DNA from: Myoxocephalus aenaeus | Taxonomy: Eukaryota > Chordata > Actinopteri > Perciformes > Cottidae | Direction: 5' to 3' | Length of the DNA: 64,000 bases | Assembly (NCBI GenBank): GCA_038501785.1 | Contig: JBAMJR010000342.1 | Span: forward strand, 62,001 to 126,000 | Shown: piece by piece, positions 1-11,124 of the stretch | Numbering within the stretch: position 1 is the stretch's first letter | Layout: each line of letters opens with the position of its first letter | Made by a program: the position numbers and the translations under genes | Notes under the pieces: model-generated | What the model was told of the DNA's origin: nothing | The model's input: only the letters and a program-made list of their open reading frames with translations | Databases searched by the model: none

Positions 1-19
1 TACAACCAGCTCGTATGAA

Positions 20-91
20 TGCATTGGCTGGGAATCGAACCCAGGTCAACTGCTTGGAAGGCAGCTATGCTAACCACTATACCACCAATGC
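20..91 (-). tRNA. tRNA-Gly(TCC)
   Basis: First copy. Read on minus it gives a 72-nt cloverleaf: acceptor GCATTGG/CCAATGC, anticodon loop CTTCCAA with TCC at 34-36, T arm CTGGG TTCGATT CCCAG, discriminator A. The body matches the vertebrate tRNA-Gly(TCC) family closely. Its trailer is cut by the window edge. Confidence 0.95.
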
Positions 92-204
92 ACAAATAGG
101 CATTACATAATGACACAAAATCGAGTGAAGGGAAACGTAAGTTGTCGAATGTGATTGAGAATTGACACATGTAGCTTCAACCATAACGAGAACCAGGAAC
201 TCTG

Positions 205-276
205 GGTTCCATGGTGTAATGGTCAGCACTCTGGACTCTGAATCCAGTGATCCGAGTTCAAGTCTCGGTGGAACCT
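205..276 (+). tRNA. tRNA-Gln(CTG)
   Basis: First complete copy. A 72-nt cloverleaf: acceptor GGTTCCA/TGGAACC, anticodon loop CTCTGAA with CTG at 34-36, T arm CCGAG TTCAAGT CTCGG, discriminator T. It reads CAG codons. The body matches the vertebrate tRNA-Gln family closely. Leader L1; no T4 for about 150 nt downstream. Confidence 0.95.
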
Positions 277-532
277 TGGTTATGCAGAATGAAGGCCCCT
301 GTCACGTTGTTCCCATGCTGGAATCGACCTCAATCGTGCTATGGAGTTACGTCCGATAATGCAAGTAGCCAAAACTATTTGGTGTCTACTTCAAAAGGCA
401 TAACTTTGATCATCCACAAGCCATGTTTTGCCGCACAGCCACATGACAATCAGAAACCGTTTTGTTAACCCTTAAAAGTTCAGCAAACATGTCGAGGCCA
501 TCAATTGACACACGACAACCAGCTCGTACGAA

Positions 533-604
533 TGCATTGGCTGGGAATCGAACCCAGGTCAACTGCTTGGAAGGCAGCTATGCTAACCACTATACCACCA
601 ATGC
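533..604 (-). tRNA. tRNA-Gly(TCC)
   Basis: Consensus body; A trailer. Confidence 0.94.
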
Positions 605-718
605 ACAAATAGGTATTACATAATGACACAAAATCGAGTGAAGGGAAACGTAAGTTGTCGAATGTAATTGAGAATTGACACATGTAGCTTCAACCATAAC
701 GACCACAAAGCCACTCTG

Positions 719-790
719 GGTTCCATGGTGTAATGGTCAGCACTCTGGACTTTGAATCCAGTGATCCGAGTTCAAGTCTCGGTGGAACCT
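719..790 (+). tRNA. tRNA-Gln(TTG)
   Basis: First TTG copy: the body equals the CTG consensus except C34 to T, which would make it read CAA codons. Leader L2. Confidence 0.93.
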
Positions 791-1046
791 TGGTTATGCA
801 GAATGAAGGCCCCTGTCACGTTGTTCCCATGCTGGAATCGACCTCAATCGTGATATGGAGATGACTCTGATAATGCAAGTAGCCAAAACTATTTGGTGTC
901 TACTTCAAAAGGCACAACTTTGATCATCCACAAGCCATGTTTTGCCGCACAGCCACATGACAATCAGAGACCGTTTTGTTAACCCTTAAAAGTTCAGCAA
1001 ACATGTCGAGGTCATCAATTGACACACTACAACCAGCTCGTATGAA

Positions 1047-1118
1047 TGCATTGGCTGGGAATCGAACCCAGGTCAACTGCTTGGAAGGCAGCTATGCTAA
1101 CCACTATACCACCAATGC
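1047..1118 (-). tRNA. tRNA-Gly(TCC)
   Basis: Consensus body; A trailer. Confidence 0.94.
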
Positions 1119-1232
1119 ACAAATAGGCATTACATAATGACACAAAATCGAGTGAAGGGAAACGTAAGTTGTCGAATGTAATTGAGAATTGACACATGTA
1201 GCTTCAACCATAACGACCACAAAGCCACTCTG

Positions 1233-1304
1233 GGTTCCATGGTGTAATGGTCAGCACTCTGGACTCTGAATCCAGTGATCCGAGTTCAAGTCTCGGTGGA
1301 ACCT
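1233..1304 (+). tRNA. tRNA-Gln(CTG)
   Basis: Consensus body; leader L2. Confidence 0.94.
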
Positions 1305-1573
1305 TGGTTATGCAGAATGAAGGCCCCTGTCACGTTGTTCCCATGCTGGAATCGACCTCAATCGTGCTATGGAGATGCGTCCGATAATGCAAGTAGCCAA
1401 AACTATTTGGTGTCTACTTCAAAAGGCACAACTTTGATCATCCACTAGACATGTTTTGCCGCACAGCAACATGCCAATCTGAGACCACTTTGTTTCTGTA
1501 AGACATTAAACCTTAATAGTTCAGCCAACATGTCGAGGTCATCAATTGACACACGACAACCAGCTCATATGAA

Positions 1574-1645
1574 TGCATTGGCTGGGAATCGAACACAGGT
1601 CAACTGCTTGGAAGGCAGCTATGCTAACCACTATACCACCAATGC
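1574..1645 (-). tRNA. tRNA-Gly(TCC), T-stem variant
   Basis: G52 to T breaks a T-stem pair and the first B-box base; activity doubtful. B trailer. Confidence 0.8.
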
Positions 1646-1759
1646 ACAAATAGGCATTACATAATGACACAAAATCGAGTGAAGGGAAACGTAAGTTGTC
1701 GAATGTAATTGAGAATTGACACATGTAGCTTCAACCATAACGACCACAAAGCCACTCTG

Positions 1760-1831
1760 GGTTCCATGGTGTAATGGTCAGCACTCTGGACTCTGAATCC
1801 AGTGATCCGAGTTCAAGTCTCGGTGGAACCT
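1760..1831 (+). tRNA. tRNA-Gln(CTG)
   Basis: Consensus body; leader L2. Confidence 0.94.
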
Positions 1832-2087
1832 TGGTTATGCAGAATGAAGGCCCCTGTCACGTTGTTCCCATGCTGGAATCGACCTCAATCGTGCTATGGA
1901 GATGCGTCCGATAATGCAAGTAGCCAAAACTATTTGGCGTCTACTTCAAAAGGCACAACTTTGATCATCCACAAGCCATGTTTTGCCGCACAGCCACATG
2001 ACAATCAGAGACCGTTTTGTTAACCCTTAAAAGTTCAGCAAACATGTCGAGGCCATCAATTGACACACGACAACCAGCTCGTACGAA

Positions 2088-2159
2088 TGCATTGGCTGGG
2101 AATCGAACCCAGGTCAACTGCTTGGAAGGCAGCTATGCTAACCACTATACCACCAATGC
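2088..2159 (-). tRNA. tRNA-Gly(TCC)
   Basis: Consensus body; A trailer. Confidence 0.94.
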
Positions 2160-2273
2160 ACAAATAGGCATTACATAATGACACAAAATCGAGTGAAGGG
2201 AAACGTAAGTTGTCGAATGTGATTGAGAATTGACACATGTAGCTTCAACCATAACGAGCACAAAGGAACTCTG

Positions 2274-2345
2274 GGTTCCATGGTGTAATGGTCAGCACTC
2301 TGGACTCTGAATCCAGTGATCCGATTTCAAGTCTCGGTGTAACCT
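2274..2345 (+). tRNA. tRNA-Gln(CTG), degenerate
   Basis: G53 to T hits the T stem and B box, and G68 to T breaks the C5-G68 acceptor pair; probably inactive. Leader L3. Confidence 0.7.
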
Positions 2346-2600
2346 TGTTTATGCAGAATGAAGGCCCTGTCACGTTGTTCCCATGCTGGAATCGACCTCA
2401 ATCGTGCTATGGAGATGCGTCCGATAATGCAAGTAGCCAAAACTATTTGGCGTCTACTTCAAAAGGCACAACTTTGATCATCCACAAGCCATGTTTTGCC
2501 GCACAGCCACATGACAATCAGAGACCGTTTTGTTAACCCTTAAAAGTTCAGCAAACATGTCGAGGCCATCAATTGACACACGACAACCAGCTCGTACGAA

Positions 2601-2672
2601 TGCATTGGCTGGGAATCGAACCCAGGTCAACTGCTTGGAAGGCAGCTATGCTAACCACTATACCACCAATGC
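2601..2672 (-). tRNA. tRNA-Gly(TCC)
   Basis: Consensus body; A trailer. Confidence 0.94.
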
Positions 2673-2785
2673 ACAAATAGGCATTACATAATGACACAAA
2701 ATCGAGTGAAGGGAAACGTAAGTTGTCGAATGTAATTGAGAATTGACACATGTAGCTTCAACCATAACGAGAACCAGGAACTCTG

Positions 2786-2857
2786 GGTTCCATGGTGTAA
2801 TGGTCAGCACTCTGGACTCTGAATCCAGTGATCCGAGTTCAAGTCTCGGTGGAACCT
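2786..2857 (+). tRNA. tRNA-Gln(CTG)
   Basis: Consensus body; leader L1. Confidence 0.94.
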
Positions 2858-3126
2858 TGGTTATGCAGAATGAAGGCCCCTGTCACGTTGTTCCCATGCT
2901 GGAATCGACCTCAATCGTGCTATGGAGATGCGTCCGATAATGCAAGTAGCCAAAACTATTTGGTGTCTACTTCAAAAGGCACAACTTTGATCATCCACTA
3001 GACATGTTTTGCCGCACAGCAACATGCCAATCTGAGACCACTTTGTTTCTGTAAGACATTAAACCTTAATAGTTCAGCCAACATGTCGAGGTCATCAATT
3101 GACACACGACAACCAGCTCATATGAA

Positions 3127-3198
3127 TGCATTGGCTGGGAATCGAACCCAGGTCAACTGCTTGGAAGGCAGCTATGCTAACCACTATACCACCAATGC
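3127..3198 (-). tRNA. tRNA-Gly(TCC)
   Basis: Consensus body; B trailer. Confidence 0.93.
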
Positions 3199-3312
3199 AC
3201 AAATAGGCATTACATAATGACACAAAATCGAGTGAAGGGAAACGTAAGTTGTCGAATGTAATTGAGAATTGACACATGTAGCTTCAACCATAACGACCAC
3301 AAAGCCACTCTG

Positions 3313-3384
3313 GGTTCCATGGTGTAATGGTCAGCACTCTGGACTCTGAATCCAGTGATCCGAGTTCAAGTCTCGGTGGAACCT
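3313..3384 (+). tRNA. tRNA-Gln(CTG)
   Basis: Consensus body; leader L2. Confidence 0.94.
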
Positions 3385-3653
3385 TGGTTATGCAGAATGA
3401 AGGCCCCTGTCACGTTGTTCCCATGCTGGAATCGACCTCAATCGTGATATGGAGATGCGTCCGATAATGCAAGTAGCCAAAACTATTTGGTGTCTACTTC
3501 AAAAGGCACAACTTTGATCATCCACTAGACATGTTTTGCCGCACAGCAACATGCCAATCTGAGACCACTTTGTTTCTGTAAGACATTAAACCTTAATAGT
3601 TCAGCCAACATGTCGAGGTCATCAATTGACACACGACAACCAGCTCGTACAAA

Positions 3654-3725
3654 TGCATTGGCTGGGAATCGAACCCAGGTCAACTGCTTGGAAGGCAGCT
3701 ATGCTAACCACTATACCACCAATGC
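3654..3725 (-). tRNA. tRNA-Gly(TCC)
   Basis: Consensus body; B trailer. Confidence 0.93.
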
Positions 3726-3839
3726 ACAAATAGGCATTACATAATGACACAAAATCGAGTGAAGGGAAACGTAAGTTGTCGAATGTGATTGAGAATTGAC
3801 ACATGTAGCTTCAACCATAACGAGCACAAAGGAACTCTG

Positions 3840-3911
3840 GGTTCCATGGTGTAATGGTCAGCACTCTGGACTCTGAATCCAGTGATCCGATTTCAAGTCT
3901 CGGTGTAACCT
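3840..3911 (+). tRNA. tRNA-Gln(CTG), degenerate
   Basis: G53 to T and G68 to T, as in the copy at 2274; leader L3. Confidence 0.7.
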
Positions 3912-4166
3912 TGTTTATGCAGAATGAAGGCCCTGTCACGTTGTTCCCATGCTGGAATCGACCTCAATCGTGCTATGGAGATGCGTCCGATAATGCAAGT
4001 AGCCAAAACTATTTGGCGTCTACTTCAAAAGGCACAACTTTGATCATCCACAAGCCATGTTTTGCCGCACAGCCACATGACAATCAGAGACCGTTTTGTT
4101 AACCCTTAAAAGTTCAGCAAACATGTCGAGGTCATCAATTGACACACTACAACCAGCTCGTATGAA

Positions 4167-4238
4167 TGCATTGGCTGGGAATCGAACCCAGGTCAACTGC
4201 TTGGAAGGCAGCTATGCTAACCACTATACCACCAATGC
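4167..4238 (-). tRNA. tRNA-Gly(TCC)
   Basis: Consensus body; A trailer. Confidence 0.94.
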
Positions 4239-4352
4239 ACAAATAGGCATTACATAATGACACAAAATCGAGTGAAGGGAAACGTAAGTTGTCGAATGTA
4301 ATTGAGAATTGACACATGTAGCTTCAACCATAACGACCACAAAGCCACTCTG

Positions 4353-4424
4353 GGTTCCATGGTGTAATGGTCAGTACTCTGGACTCTGAATCCAGTGATC
4401 CGATTTCAAGTCTCGGTGTAACCT
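4353..4424 (+). tRNA. tRNA-Gln(CTG), degenerate
   Basis: C23 to T, G53 to T and G68 to T; probably inactive. Leader L2. Confidence 0.65.
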
Positions 4425-4679
4425 TGTTTATGCAGAATGAAGGCCCTGTCACGTTGTTCCCATGCTGGAATCGACCTCAATCGTGCTATGGAGATGCGTC
4501 CGATAATGCAAGTAGCCAAAACTATTTGGCGTCTACTTCAAAAGGCACAACTTTGATCATCCACAAGCCATGTTTTGCCGCACAGCCACATGACAATCAG
4601 AGACCGTTTTGTTAACCCTTAAAAGTTCAGCAAACATGTCGAGGTCATCAATTGACACACTACAACCAGCTCGTATGAA

Positions 4680-4751
4680 TGCATTGGCTGGGAATCGAAC
4701 CCAGGTCAACTGCTTGGAAGGCAGCTATGCTAACCACTATACCACCAATGC
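4680..4751 (-). tRNA. tRNA-Gly(TCC)
   Basis: Consensus body; A trailer. Confidence 0.94.
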
Positions 4752-4864
4752 ACAAATAGGCATTACATAATGACACAAAATCGAGTGAAGGGAAACGTAA
4801 GTTGTCGAATGTGATTGAGAATTGACACATGTAGCTTCAACCATAACGAGAACCAGGAACTCTG

Positions 4865-4936
4865 GGTTCCATGGTGTAATGGTCAGCACTCTGGACTCTG
4901 AATCCAGTGATCCGAGTTCAAGTCTCGGTGGAACCT
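4865..4936 (+). tRNA. tRNA-Gln(CTG)
   Basis: Consensus body; leader L1. Confidence 0.94.
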
Positions 4937-5192
4937 TGGTTATGCAGAATGAAGGCCCCTGTCACGTTGTTCCCATGCTGGAATCGACCTCAATCGTGCT
5001 ATGGAGATGCGTCCGATAATGCAAGTAGCCAAAACTATTTGGCGTCTACTTCAAAAGGCACAACTTTGATCATCCACAAGCCATGTTTTGCCGCACAGCC
5101 ACATGACAATCAGAGACCGTTTTGTTAACCCTTAAAAGTTCAGCAAACATGTCGAGGCCATCAATTGACACACGACAACCAGCTCGTACGAA

Positions 5193-5264
5193 TGCATTGG
5201 CTGGGAATCGAACCCAGGTCAACTGCTTGGAAGGCAGCTATGCTAACCACTATACCACCAATGC
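5193..5264 (-). tRNA. tRNA-Gly(TCC)
   Basis: Consensus body; A trailer. Confidence 0.94.
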
Positions 5265-5378
5265 ACAAATAGGCATTACATAATGACACAAAATCGAGTG
5301 AAGGGAAACGTAAGTTGTCGAATGTAATTGAGAATTGACACATGTAGCTTCAACCATAACGACCACAAAGCCACTCTG

Positions 5379-5450
5379 GGTTCCATGGTGTAATGGTCAG
5401 CACTCTGGACTTTGAATCCAGTGATCCGAGTTCAAGTCTCGGTGGAACCT
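5379..5450 (+). tRNA. tRNA-Gln(TTG)
   Basis: Consensus body with TTG; leader L2. Confidence 0.93.
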
Positions 5451-5706
5451 TGGTTATGCAGAATGAAGGCCCCTGTCACGTTGTTCCCATGCTGGAATCG
5501 ACCTCAATCGTGATATGGAGATGACTCTGATAATGCAAGTAGACAAAACTATTTGGTGTCTACTTCAAAAGGCACAACTTTGATCATCCACAAGCCATGT
5601 TTTGCCGCACAGCCACATGACAATCAGAGACCGTTTTGTTAACCCTTAAAAGTTCAGCAAACATGTCGAGGTCATCAATTGACACACTACAACCAGCTCG
5701 TATGAA

Positions 5707-5778
5707 TGCATTGGCTGGGAATCGAACCCAGGTCAACTGCTTGGAAGGCAGCTATGCTAACCACTATACCACCAATGC
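5707..5778 (-). tRNA. tRNA-Gly(TCC)
   Basis: Consensus body; A trailer. Confidence 0.94.
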
Positions 5779-5891
5779 ACAAATAGGCATTACATAATGA
5801 CACAAAATCGAGTGAAGGGAAACGTAAGTTGTCGAATGTGATTGAGAATTGACACATGTAGCTTCAACCATAACGAGAACCAGGAACTCTG

Positions 5892-5963
5892 GGTTCCATG
5901 GTGTAATGGTCAGCACTCTGGACTCTGAATCCAGTGATCCGAGTTCAAGTCTCGGTGGAACCT
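5892..5963 (+). tRNA. tRNA-Gln(CTG)
   Basis: Consensus body; leader L1. Confidence 0.94.
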
Positions 5964-6219
5964 TGGTTATGCAGAATGAAGGCCCCTGTCACGTTGTTCC
6001 CATGCTGGAATCGACCTCAATCGTGCTATGGAGATACGTCCGATAATGCAAGTAGCCAAAACTATTTGGTGTCTACTTCAAAAGGCACAACTTTGATCAT
6101 CCACAAGCCATGTTTTGCCGCACAGCCACATGACAATCAGAAACCGTTTTGTTAACCCTTAAAAGTTCAGCAAACATGTCGAGGCCATCAATTGACACAC
6201 GACAACCAGCTCGTACGAA

Positions 6220-6291
6220 TGCATTGGCTGGGAATCGAACCCAGGTCAACTGCTTGGAAGGCAGCTATGCTAACCACTATACCACCAATGC
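6220..6291 (-). tRNA. tRNA-Gly(TCC)
   Basis: Consensus body; A trailer. Confidence 0.94.
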
Positions 6292-6405
6292 ACAAATAGG
6301 CATTACATAATGACACAAAATCGAGTGAAGGGAAACGTAAGTTGTCGAATGTAATTGAGAATTGACACATGTAGCTTCAACCATAACGACCACAAAGCCA
6401 CTCTG

Positions 6406-6477
6406 GGTTCCATGGTGTAATGGTCAGCACTCTGGACTTTGAATCCAGTGATCCGAGTTCAAGTCTCGGTGGAACCT
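6406..6477 (+). tRNA. tRNA-Gln(TTG)
   Basis: Consensus body with TTG; leader L2. Confidence 0.93.
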
Positions 6478-6733
6478 TGGTTATGCAGAATGAACGCCCC
6501 TGTCACGTTGTTCCCATGCTGGAATCGACCTCAATCGTGCTATGGAGATGAGTCTGATACTGCAAGTAGCCAAAACTATTTGGTGTCTACTTCAAAAGGC
6601 ACAACTTTGATCATCCACAAGCCATGTTTTGCCGCACAGCCACATGACAATCAGAGACCGTTTTGTTAACCCTTAAAAGTTCAGCAAACATGTCGAGGTC
6701 ATCAATTGACACACTACAACGAGCTCGTATGAA

Positions 6734-6805
6734 TGCATTGGCTGGGAATCGAACCCAGGTCAACTGCTTGGAAGGCAGCTATGCTAACCACTATACCACC
6801 AATGC
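6734..6805 (-). tRNA. tRNA-Gly(TCC)
   Basis: Consensus body; A trailer. Confidence 0.94.
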
Positions 6806-6918
6806 ACAAATAGGCATTACATAATGACACAAAATCGAGTGAAGGGAAACGTAAGTTGTCGAATGTGATTGAGAATTGACACATGTAGCTTCAACCATAA
6901 CGAGAACCAGGAACTCTG

Positions 6919-6990
6919 GGTTCCATGGTGTAATGGTCAGCACTCTGGACTCTGAATCCAGTGATCCGAGTTCAAGTCTCGGTGGAACCT
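6919..6990 (+). tRNA. tRNA-Gln(CTG)
   Basis: Consensus body; leader L1. Confidence 0.94.
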
Positions 6991-7246
6991 TGGTTATGCA
7001 GAATGAAGGCCCCTGTCACGTTGTTCCCATGCTGGAATCGACCTCAATCGTGCTATGGAGATGCGTCCGATAATGCAAGCAGCCAAAACTATTTGGTGTC
7101 TACTTCAAAAGGCACAACTTTGATCATCCACAAGCCATGTTTTGCCGCACAGCCACATGACAATCAGAGACCGTTTTGTTAACCCTTAAAAGTTCAGCAA
7201 ACATGTCGAGGCCATCAATTGACACACGACAACCAGCTCGTATGAA

Positions 7247-7318
7247 TGCATTGGCTGGGAATCGAACCCAGGTCAACTGCTTGGAAGGCAGCTATGCTAA
7301 CCACTATACCACCAATGC
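7247..7318 (-). tRNA. tRNA-Gly(TCC)
   Basis: Consensus body; A trailer. Confidence 0.94.
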
Positions 7319-7431
7319 AAAAATAGGCATTACATAATGACACAAAATGGAGTGAAGGGAAACGTAAGTTGTCGAACGTGATTGAGAATTGACACATGTA
7401 GCTTCAACCATAACGAGAACCAGGAAATCTG

Positions 7432-7503
7432 GGTTCCATGGTGTAATGGTCAGCACTCTGTACTCTGAATCCAGTGATCCAAGTTCAAGTCTCGGTGGAA
7501 CCT
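7432..7503 (+). tRNA. tRNA-Gln(CTG), degenerate
   Basis: G30 to T breaks an anticodon-stem pair and G51 to A breaks a T-stem pair. Leader L1 with one change. Confidence 0.7.
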
Positions 7504-7772
7504 TGGTTATGCAGAATGAAGGCCCCTGTCACGTTGTTCCCATGCTGGAATCGACCTCAATCGTGCTATGGAGATGCGTCCGATAATGCAAGTAGCCAAA
7601 ACTATTTGGTGTCTACTTCAAAAGGCACAACTTTGATCATCCACTAGACATGTTTTGCCGCACAGCAACATGCCGATCTGAGACCACTTTGTTTCTGTAA
7701 GACATTAAACCTTAATAGTTCAGCCAACATGTCGAGGCCATCAATTGACACACGACAACCAGCTCGTATGAA

Positions 7773-7844
7773 TGCATTGGCTGGGAATCGAACCCAGGTC
7801 AACTGCTTGGAAGGCAGCTATGCTAACCACTCTACCACCAATGC
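7773..7844 (-). tRNA. tRNA-Gly(TCC), D-arm variant
   Basis: T13 to G in the D stem; A box otherwise kept. B trailer. Confidence 0.87.
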
Positions 7845-7958
7845 ACAAATAGGCATTACATAATGACACAAAATCGAGTGAAGGGAAACGTAAGTTGTCG
7901 AATGTAATTGAGAATTGACACATGTAGCTTCAACCATAACGACCACAAAGCCACTCTG

Positions 7959-8030
7959 GGTTCCATGGTGTAATGGTCAGCACTCTGGACTTTGAATCCA
8001 GTGATCCGAGTTCAAGTCTCGGTGGAACCT
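7959..8030 (+). tRNA. tRNA-Gln(TTG)
   Basis: Consensus body with TTG; leader L2. Confidence 0.93.
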
Positions 8031-8286
8031 TGGTTATGCAGAATGAAGGCCCCTGTCACGTTGTTCCCATGCTGGAATCGACCTCAATCGTGATATGGAG
8101 ATGAGTCTGATACTGCAAGTAGCCAAAACTATTTGGTGTCTACTTCAAAAGGCACAACTTTGATCATCCACAAGCCATGTTTTGCCGCACAGCCACATGA
8201 CAATCAGAGACCGTTTTGTTAACCCTTAAAAGTTCAGCAAACATGTCGAGGTCATCAATTGACACACTACAACCAGCTCGTATGAA

Positions 8287-8358
8287 TGCATTGGCTGGGA
8301 ATCGAACCCAGGTCAACTGCTTGGAAGGCAGCTATGCTAACCACTATACCACCAATGC
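8287..8358 (-). tRNA. tRNA-Gly(TCC)
   Basis: Consensus body; A trailer. Confidence 0.94.
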
Positions 8359-8472
8359 ACAAATAGGCATTACATAATGACACAAAATCGAGTGAAGGGA
8401 AACGTAAGTTGTCGAATGTAATTGAGAATTGACACATGTAGCTTCAACCATAACGACCACAAAGCCACTCTG

Positions 8473-8544
8473 GGTTCCATGGTGTAATGGTCAGCACTCT
8501 GGACTCTGAATCCAGTGATCCGAGTTCAAGTCTCGGTGGAACCT
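8473..8544 (+). tRNA. tRNA-Gln(CTG)
   Basis: Consensus body; leader L2. First unit of a block repeated from 11579. Confidence 0.94.
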
Positions 8545-8800
8545 TGGTTATGCAGAATGAAGGCCCCTGTCACGTTGTTCCCATGCTGGAATCAACGTCA
8601 ATCGTGCTATGGAGATGCGTCCGATATTGCAAGTAGCCAAAACTATTTGGTGTCTACTTCAAAAGGCACAACTTCGATCATCCACAAGCCATGTTTTGCT
8701 GCACAGCCACATGACAATCAGAGACCGTTTTGTTAACCCTTAAAAGTTCAGCAAACATGTCGAGGTCATCAATTGACACACTACAACCAGCTCGTATGAA

Positions 8801-8872
8801 TGCATTGGCTGGGAATCGAACCTAGGTCAACTGCTTGGAAGGCAGCTATGCTAACCACTATACCACCAATGC
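8801..8872 (-). tRNA. tRNA-Gly(TCC), T-stem variant
   Basis: G51 to A weakens the T stem; A trailer. Confidence 0.83.
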
Positions 8873-8985
8873 ACAAATAGGCATTACATAATGACACAAA
8901 ATCGAGTGAAGTGAAACGTAAGTTGTCGAATGTGATTGAGAATTGACACATGTAGCTTCAACCATAACGAGAACCAGGAAATCTG

Positions 8986-9057
8986 GGTTCCATGGTGTAA
9001 TGGTCAGCACTCTGTACTCTGAATCCAGTGATCCAAGTTCAAGTCTCGGTGGAACCT
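8986..9057 (+). tRNA. tRNA-Gln(CTG), degenerate
   Basis: G30 to T and G51 to A, as at 7432; leader L1. Confidence 0.7.
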
Positions 9058-9326
9058 TGGTTATGCAGAATGAAGGCCCCTGTCACGTTGTTCCCATGCT
9101 GGAATCGACCTCAATCGTGCTATGGAGATGCGTCCGATAATGCAAGTAGCCAAAACTATTTGGTGTCTACTTCAAAAGGCACAACTTTGATCATCCACTA
9201 GACATGTTTTGCCGCACAGCAACATGCCGATCTGAGACCACTTTGTTTCTGTAAGACATTAAACCTTAATAGTTCAGCCAACATGTCGAGGCCATCAATT
9301 GACACACGACAACCAGCTCGTATGAA

Positions 9327-9398
9327 TGCATTGGCTGGGAATCGAACCCAGGTCAACTGCTTGGAAGGCAGCTATGCTAACCACTCTACCACCAATGC
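9327..9398 (-). tRNA. tRNA-Gly(TCC), D-arm variant
   Basis: T13 to G; B trailer. Confidence 0.87.
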
Positions 9399-9512
9399 AC
9401 AAATAGGCATTACATAATGACACAAAATCGAGTGAAGGGAAACGTAAGTTGTCGAATGTAATTGAGAATTGACACATGTAGCTTCAACCATAACGACCAC
9501 AAAGCCACTCTG

Positions 9513-9584
9513 GGTTCCATGGTGTAATGGTCAGCACTCTGGACTTTGAATCCAGTGATCCGAGTTCAAGTCTCGGTGGAACCT
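9513..9584 (+). tRNA. tRNA-Gln(TTG)
   Basis: Consensus body with TTG; leader L2. Confidence 0.93.
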
Positions 9585-9840
9585 TGGTTATGCAGAATGA
9601 AGGCCCCTGTCACGTTGTTCCCATGCTGGAATCGACCTCAATCGTGATATGTAGATGAGTCTGATACTGCAAGTAGCCAAAACTATTTGGTGTCTACTTC
9701 AAAAGGCACAACTTTGATCATCCACAAGCCATGTTTTGCCGCACAGCCACATGACAATCAGAGACCGTTTTGTTAACCCTTAAAAGTTCAGCAAACATGT
9801 CGAGGTCATCAATTGACACACTACAACCAGCTCGTATGAA

Positions 9841-9912
9841 TGCATTGGCTGGGAATCGAACCCAGGTCAACTGCTTGGAAGGCAGCTATGCTAACCACTA
9901 TACCACCAATGC
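9841..9912 (-). tRNA. tRNA-Gly(TCC)
   Basis: Consensus body; A trailer. Confidence 0.94.
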
Positions 9913-10025
9913 ACAAATAGGCATTACATAATGACACAAAATCGAGTGAAGGGAAACGTAAGTTGTCGAATGTGATTGAGAATTGACACATGTAGCTTCA
10001 ACCATAACGAGAACCAGGAACTCTG

Positions 10026-10097
10026 GGTTCCATGGTGTAATGGTCAGCACTCTGGACTCTGAATCCAGTGATCCGAGTTCAAGTCTCGGTGGAACCT
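10026..10097 (+). tRNA. tRNA-Gln(CTG)
   Basis: Consensus body; leader L1. Confidence 0.94.
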
Positions 10098-10353
10098 TGG
10101 TTATGCAGAATGAAGGCCCTTGTCACGTTGTTCCCATGCTGGAATCGACCTCAATCGTGCTATGGAGATGCGTCCGATAATGCAAGTAGCCAAAACTATT
10201 TGGTGTCTACTTCAAAAGGCACAACTTTGATCATCCACAAGCCATGTTTTGCCGCACAGCCACATGACAATCAGAGACCGTTTTGTTAACCCTTAAAAGT
10301 TCAGCAAACATGTCGAGGCCATCAATTGACACACGACAACCAGCTCGTACGAA

Positions 10354-10425
10354 TGCATTGGCTGGGAATCCAACCCAGGTCAACTGCTTGGAAGGCAGCT
10401 ATGCTAACCACTATACCACCAATGC
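10354..10425 (-). tRNA. tRNA-Gly(TCC), C56G
   Basis: C56 to G replaces the near-invariant T-loop and B-box base that pairs with G19; probably inactive. A trailer. Confidence 0.72.
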
Positions 10426-10539
10426 ACAAATAGGCATTACATAATGACACAAAATCGAGTGAAGGGAAACGTAAGTTGTCGAATGTAATTGAGAATTGAC
10501 ACATGTAGCTTCAACCATAACGACCACAAAGCCACTCTG

Positions 10540-10611
10540 GGTTCCATGGTGTAATGGTCAGCACTCTGGACTTTGAATCCAGTGATCCGAGTTCAAGTCT
10601 CGGTGGAACCT
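10540..10611 (+). tRNA. tRNA-Gln(TTG)
   Basis: Consensus body with TTG; leader L2. Confidence 0.93.
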
Positions 10612-10867
10612 TGGTTATGCAGAATGAAGGCCCCTGTCACGTTGTTCCCATGCTGGAATCGACCTCAATCGTGATATGGAGATGAGTCTGATACTGCAAG
10701 TAGCCAAAACTATTTGGTGTCTACTTCAAAAGGCACAACTTTGATCATCCACAAGCCATGTTTTGCCGCACAGCCACATGACAATCAGAGACCGTTTTGT
10801 TAACCCTTAAAAGTTCAGCAAACATGTCGAGGCCATCAATTGACACACGACAACCAGCTCGTATGAA

Positions 10868-10939
10868 TGCATTGGCTGGGAATCGAACCCAGGTCAACTG
10901 CTTGGAAGGCAGCTATGCTAACCACTATACCACCAATGC
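10868..10939 (-). tRNA. tRNA-Gly(TCC)
   Basis: Consensus body; A trailer. By its neighbours this is the uninterrupted counterpart of the tRNA-Gly split at 29448/32767. Confidence 0.94.
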
Positions 10940-11052
10940 ACAAATAGGCATTACATAATGACACAAAATCGAGTGAAGGGAAACGTAAGTTGTCGAATGT
11001 GATTGAGAATTGACACATGTAGCTTCAACCATAACGAGAACCAGGAACTCTG

Positions 11053-11124
11053 GGTTCCATGGTGTAATGGTCAGCACTCTGGACTCTGAATCCAGTGATT
11101 CGAGTTCAAGTTTCGGTGGAACCT
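11053..11124 (+). tRNA. tRNA-Gln(CTG), T-stem variant
   Basis: C49 to T and C61 to T each leave G-T wobble pairs, so the T stem can still form. Leader L1. Confidence 0.87.

Noticed and set aside
320..330. B-box-like sequence on minus in the tRNA-Gln to tRNA-Gly spacer (AGGTCGATTCC)
   Set aside because: 9 of 11 consensus positions, but no A box at the right distance and no cloverleaf; treated as chance or a very old relic.
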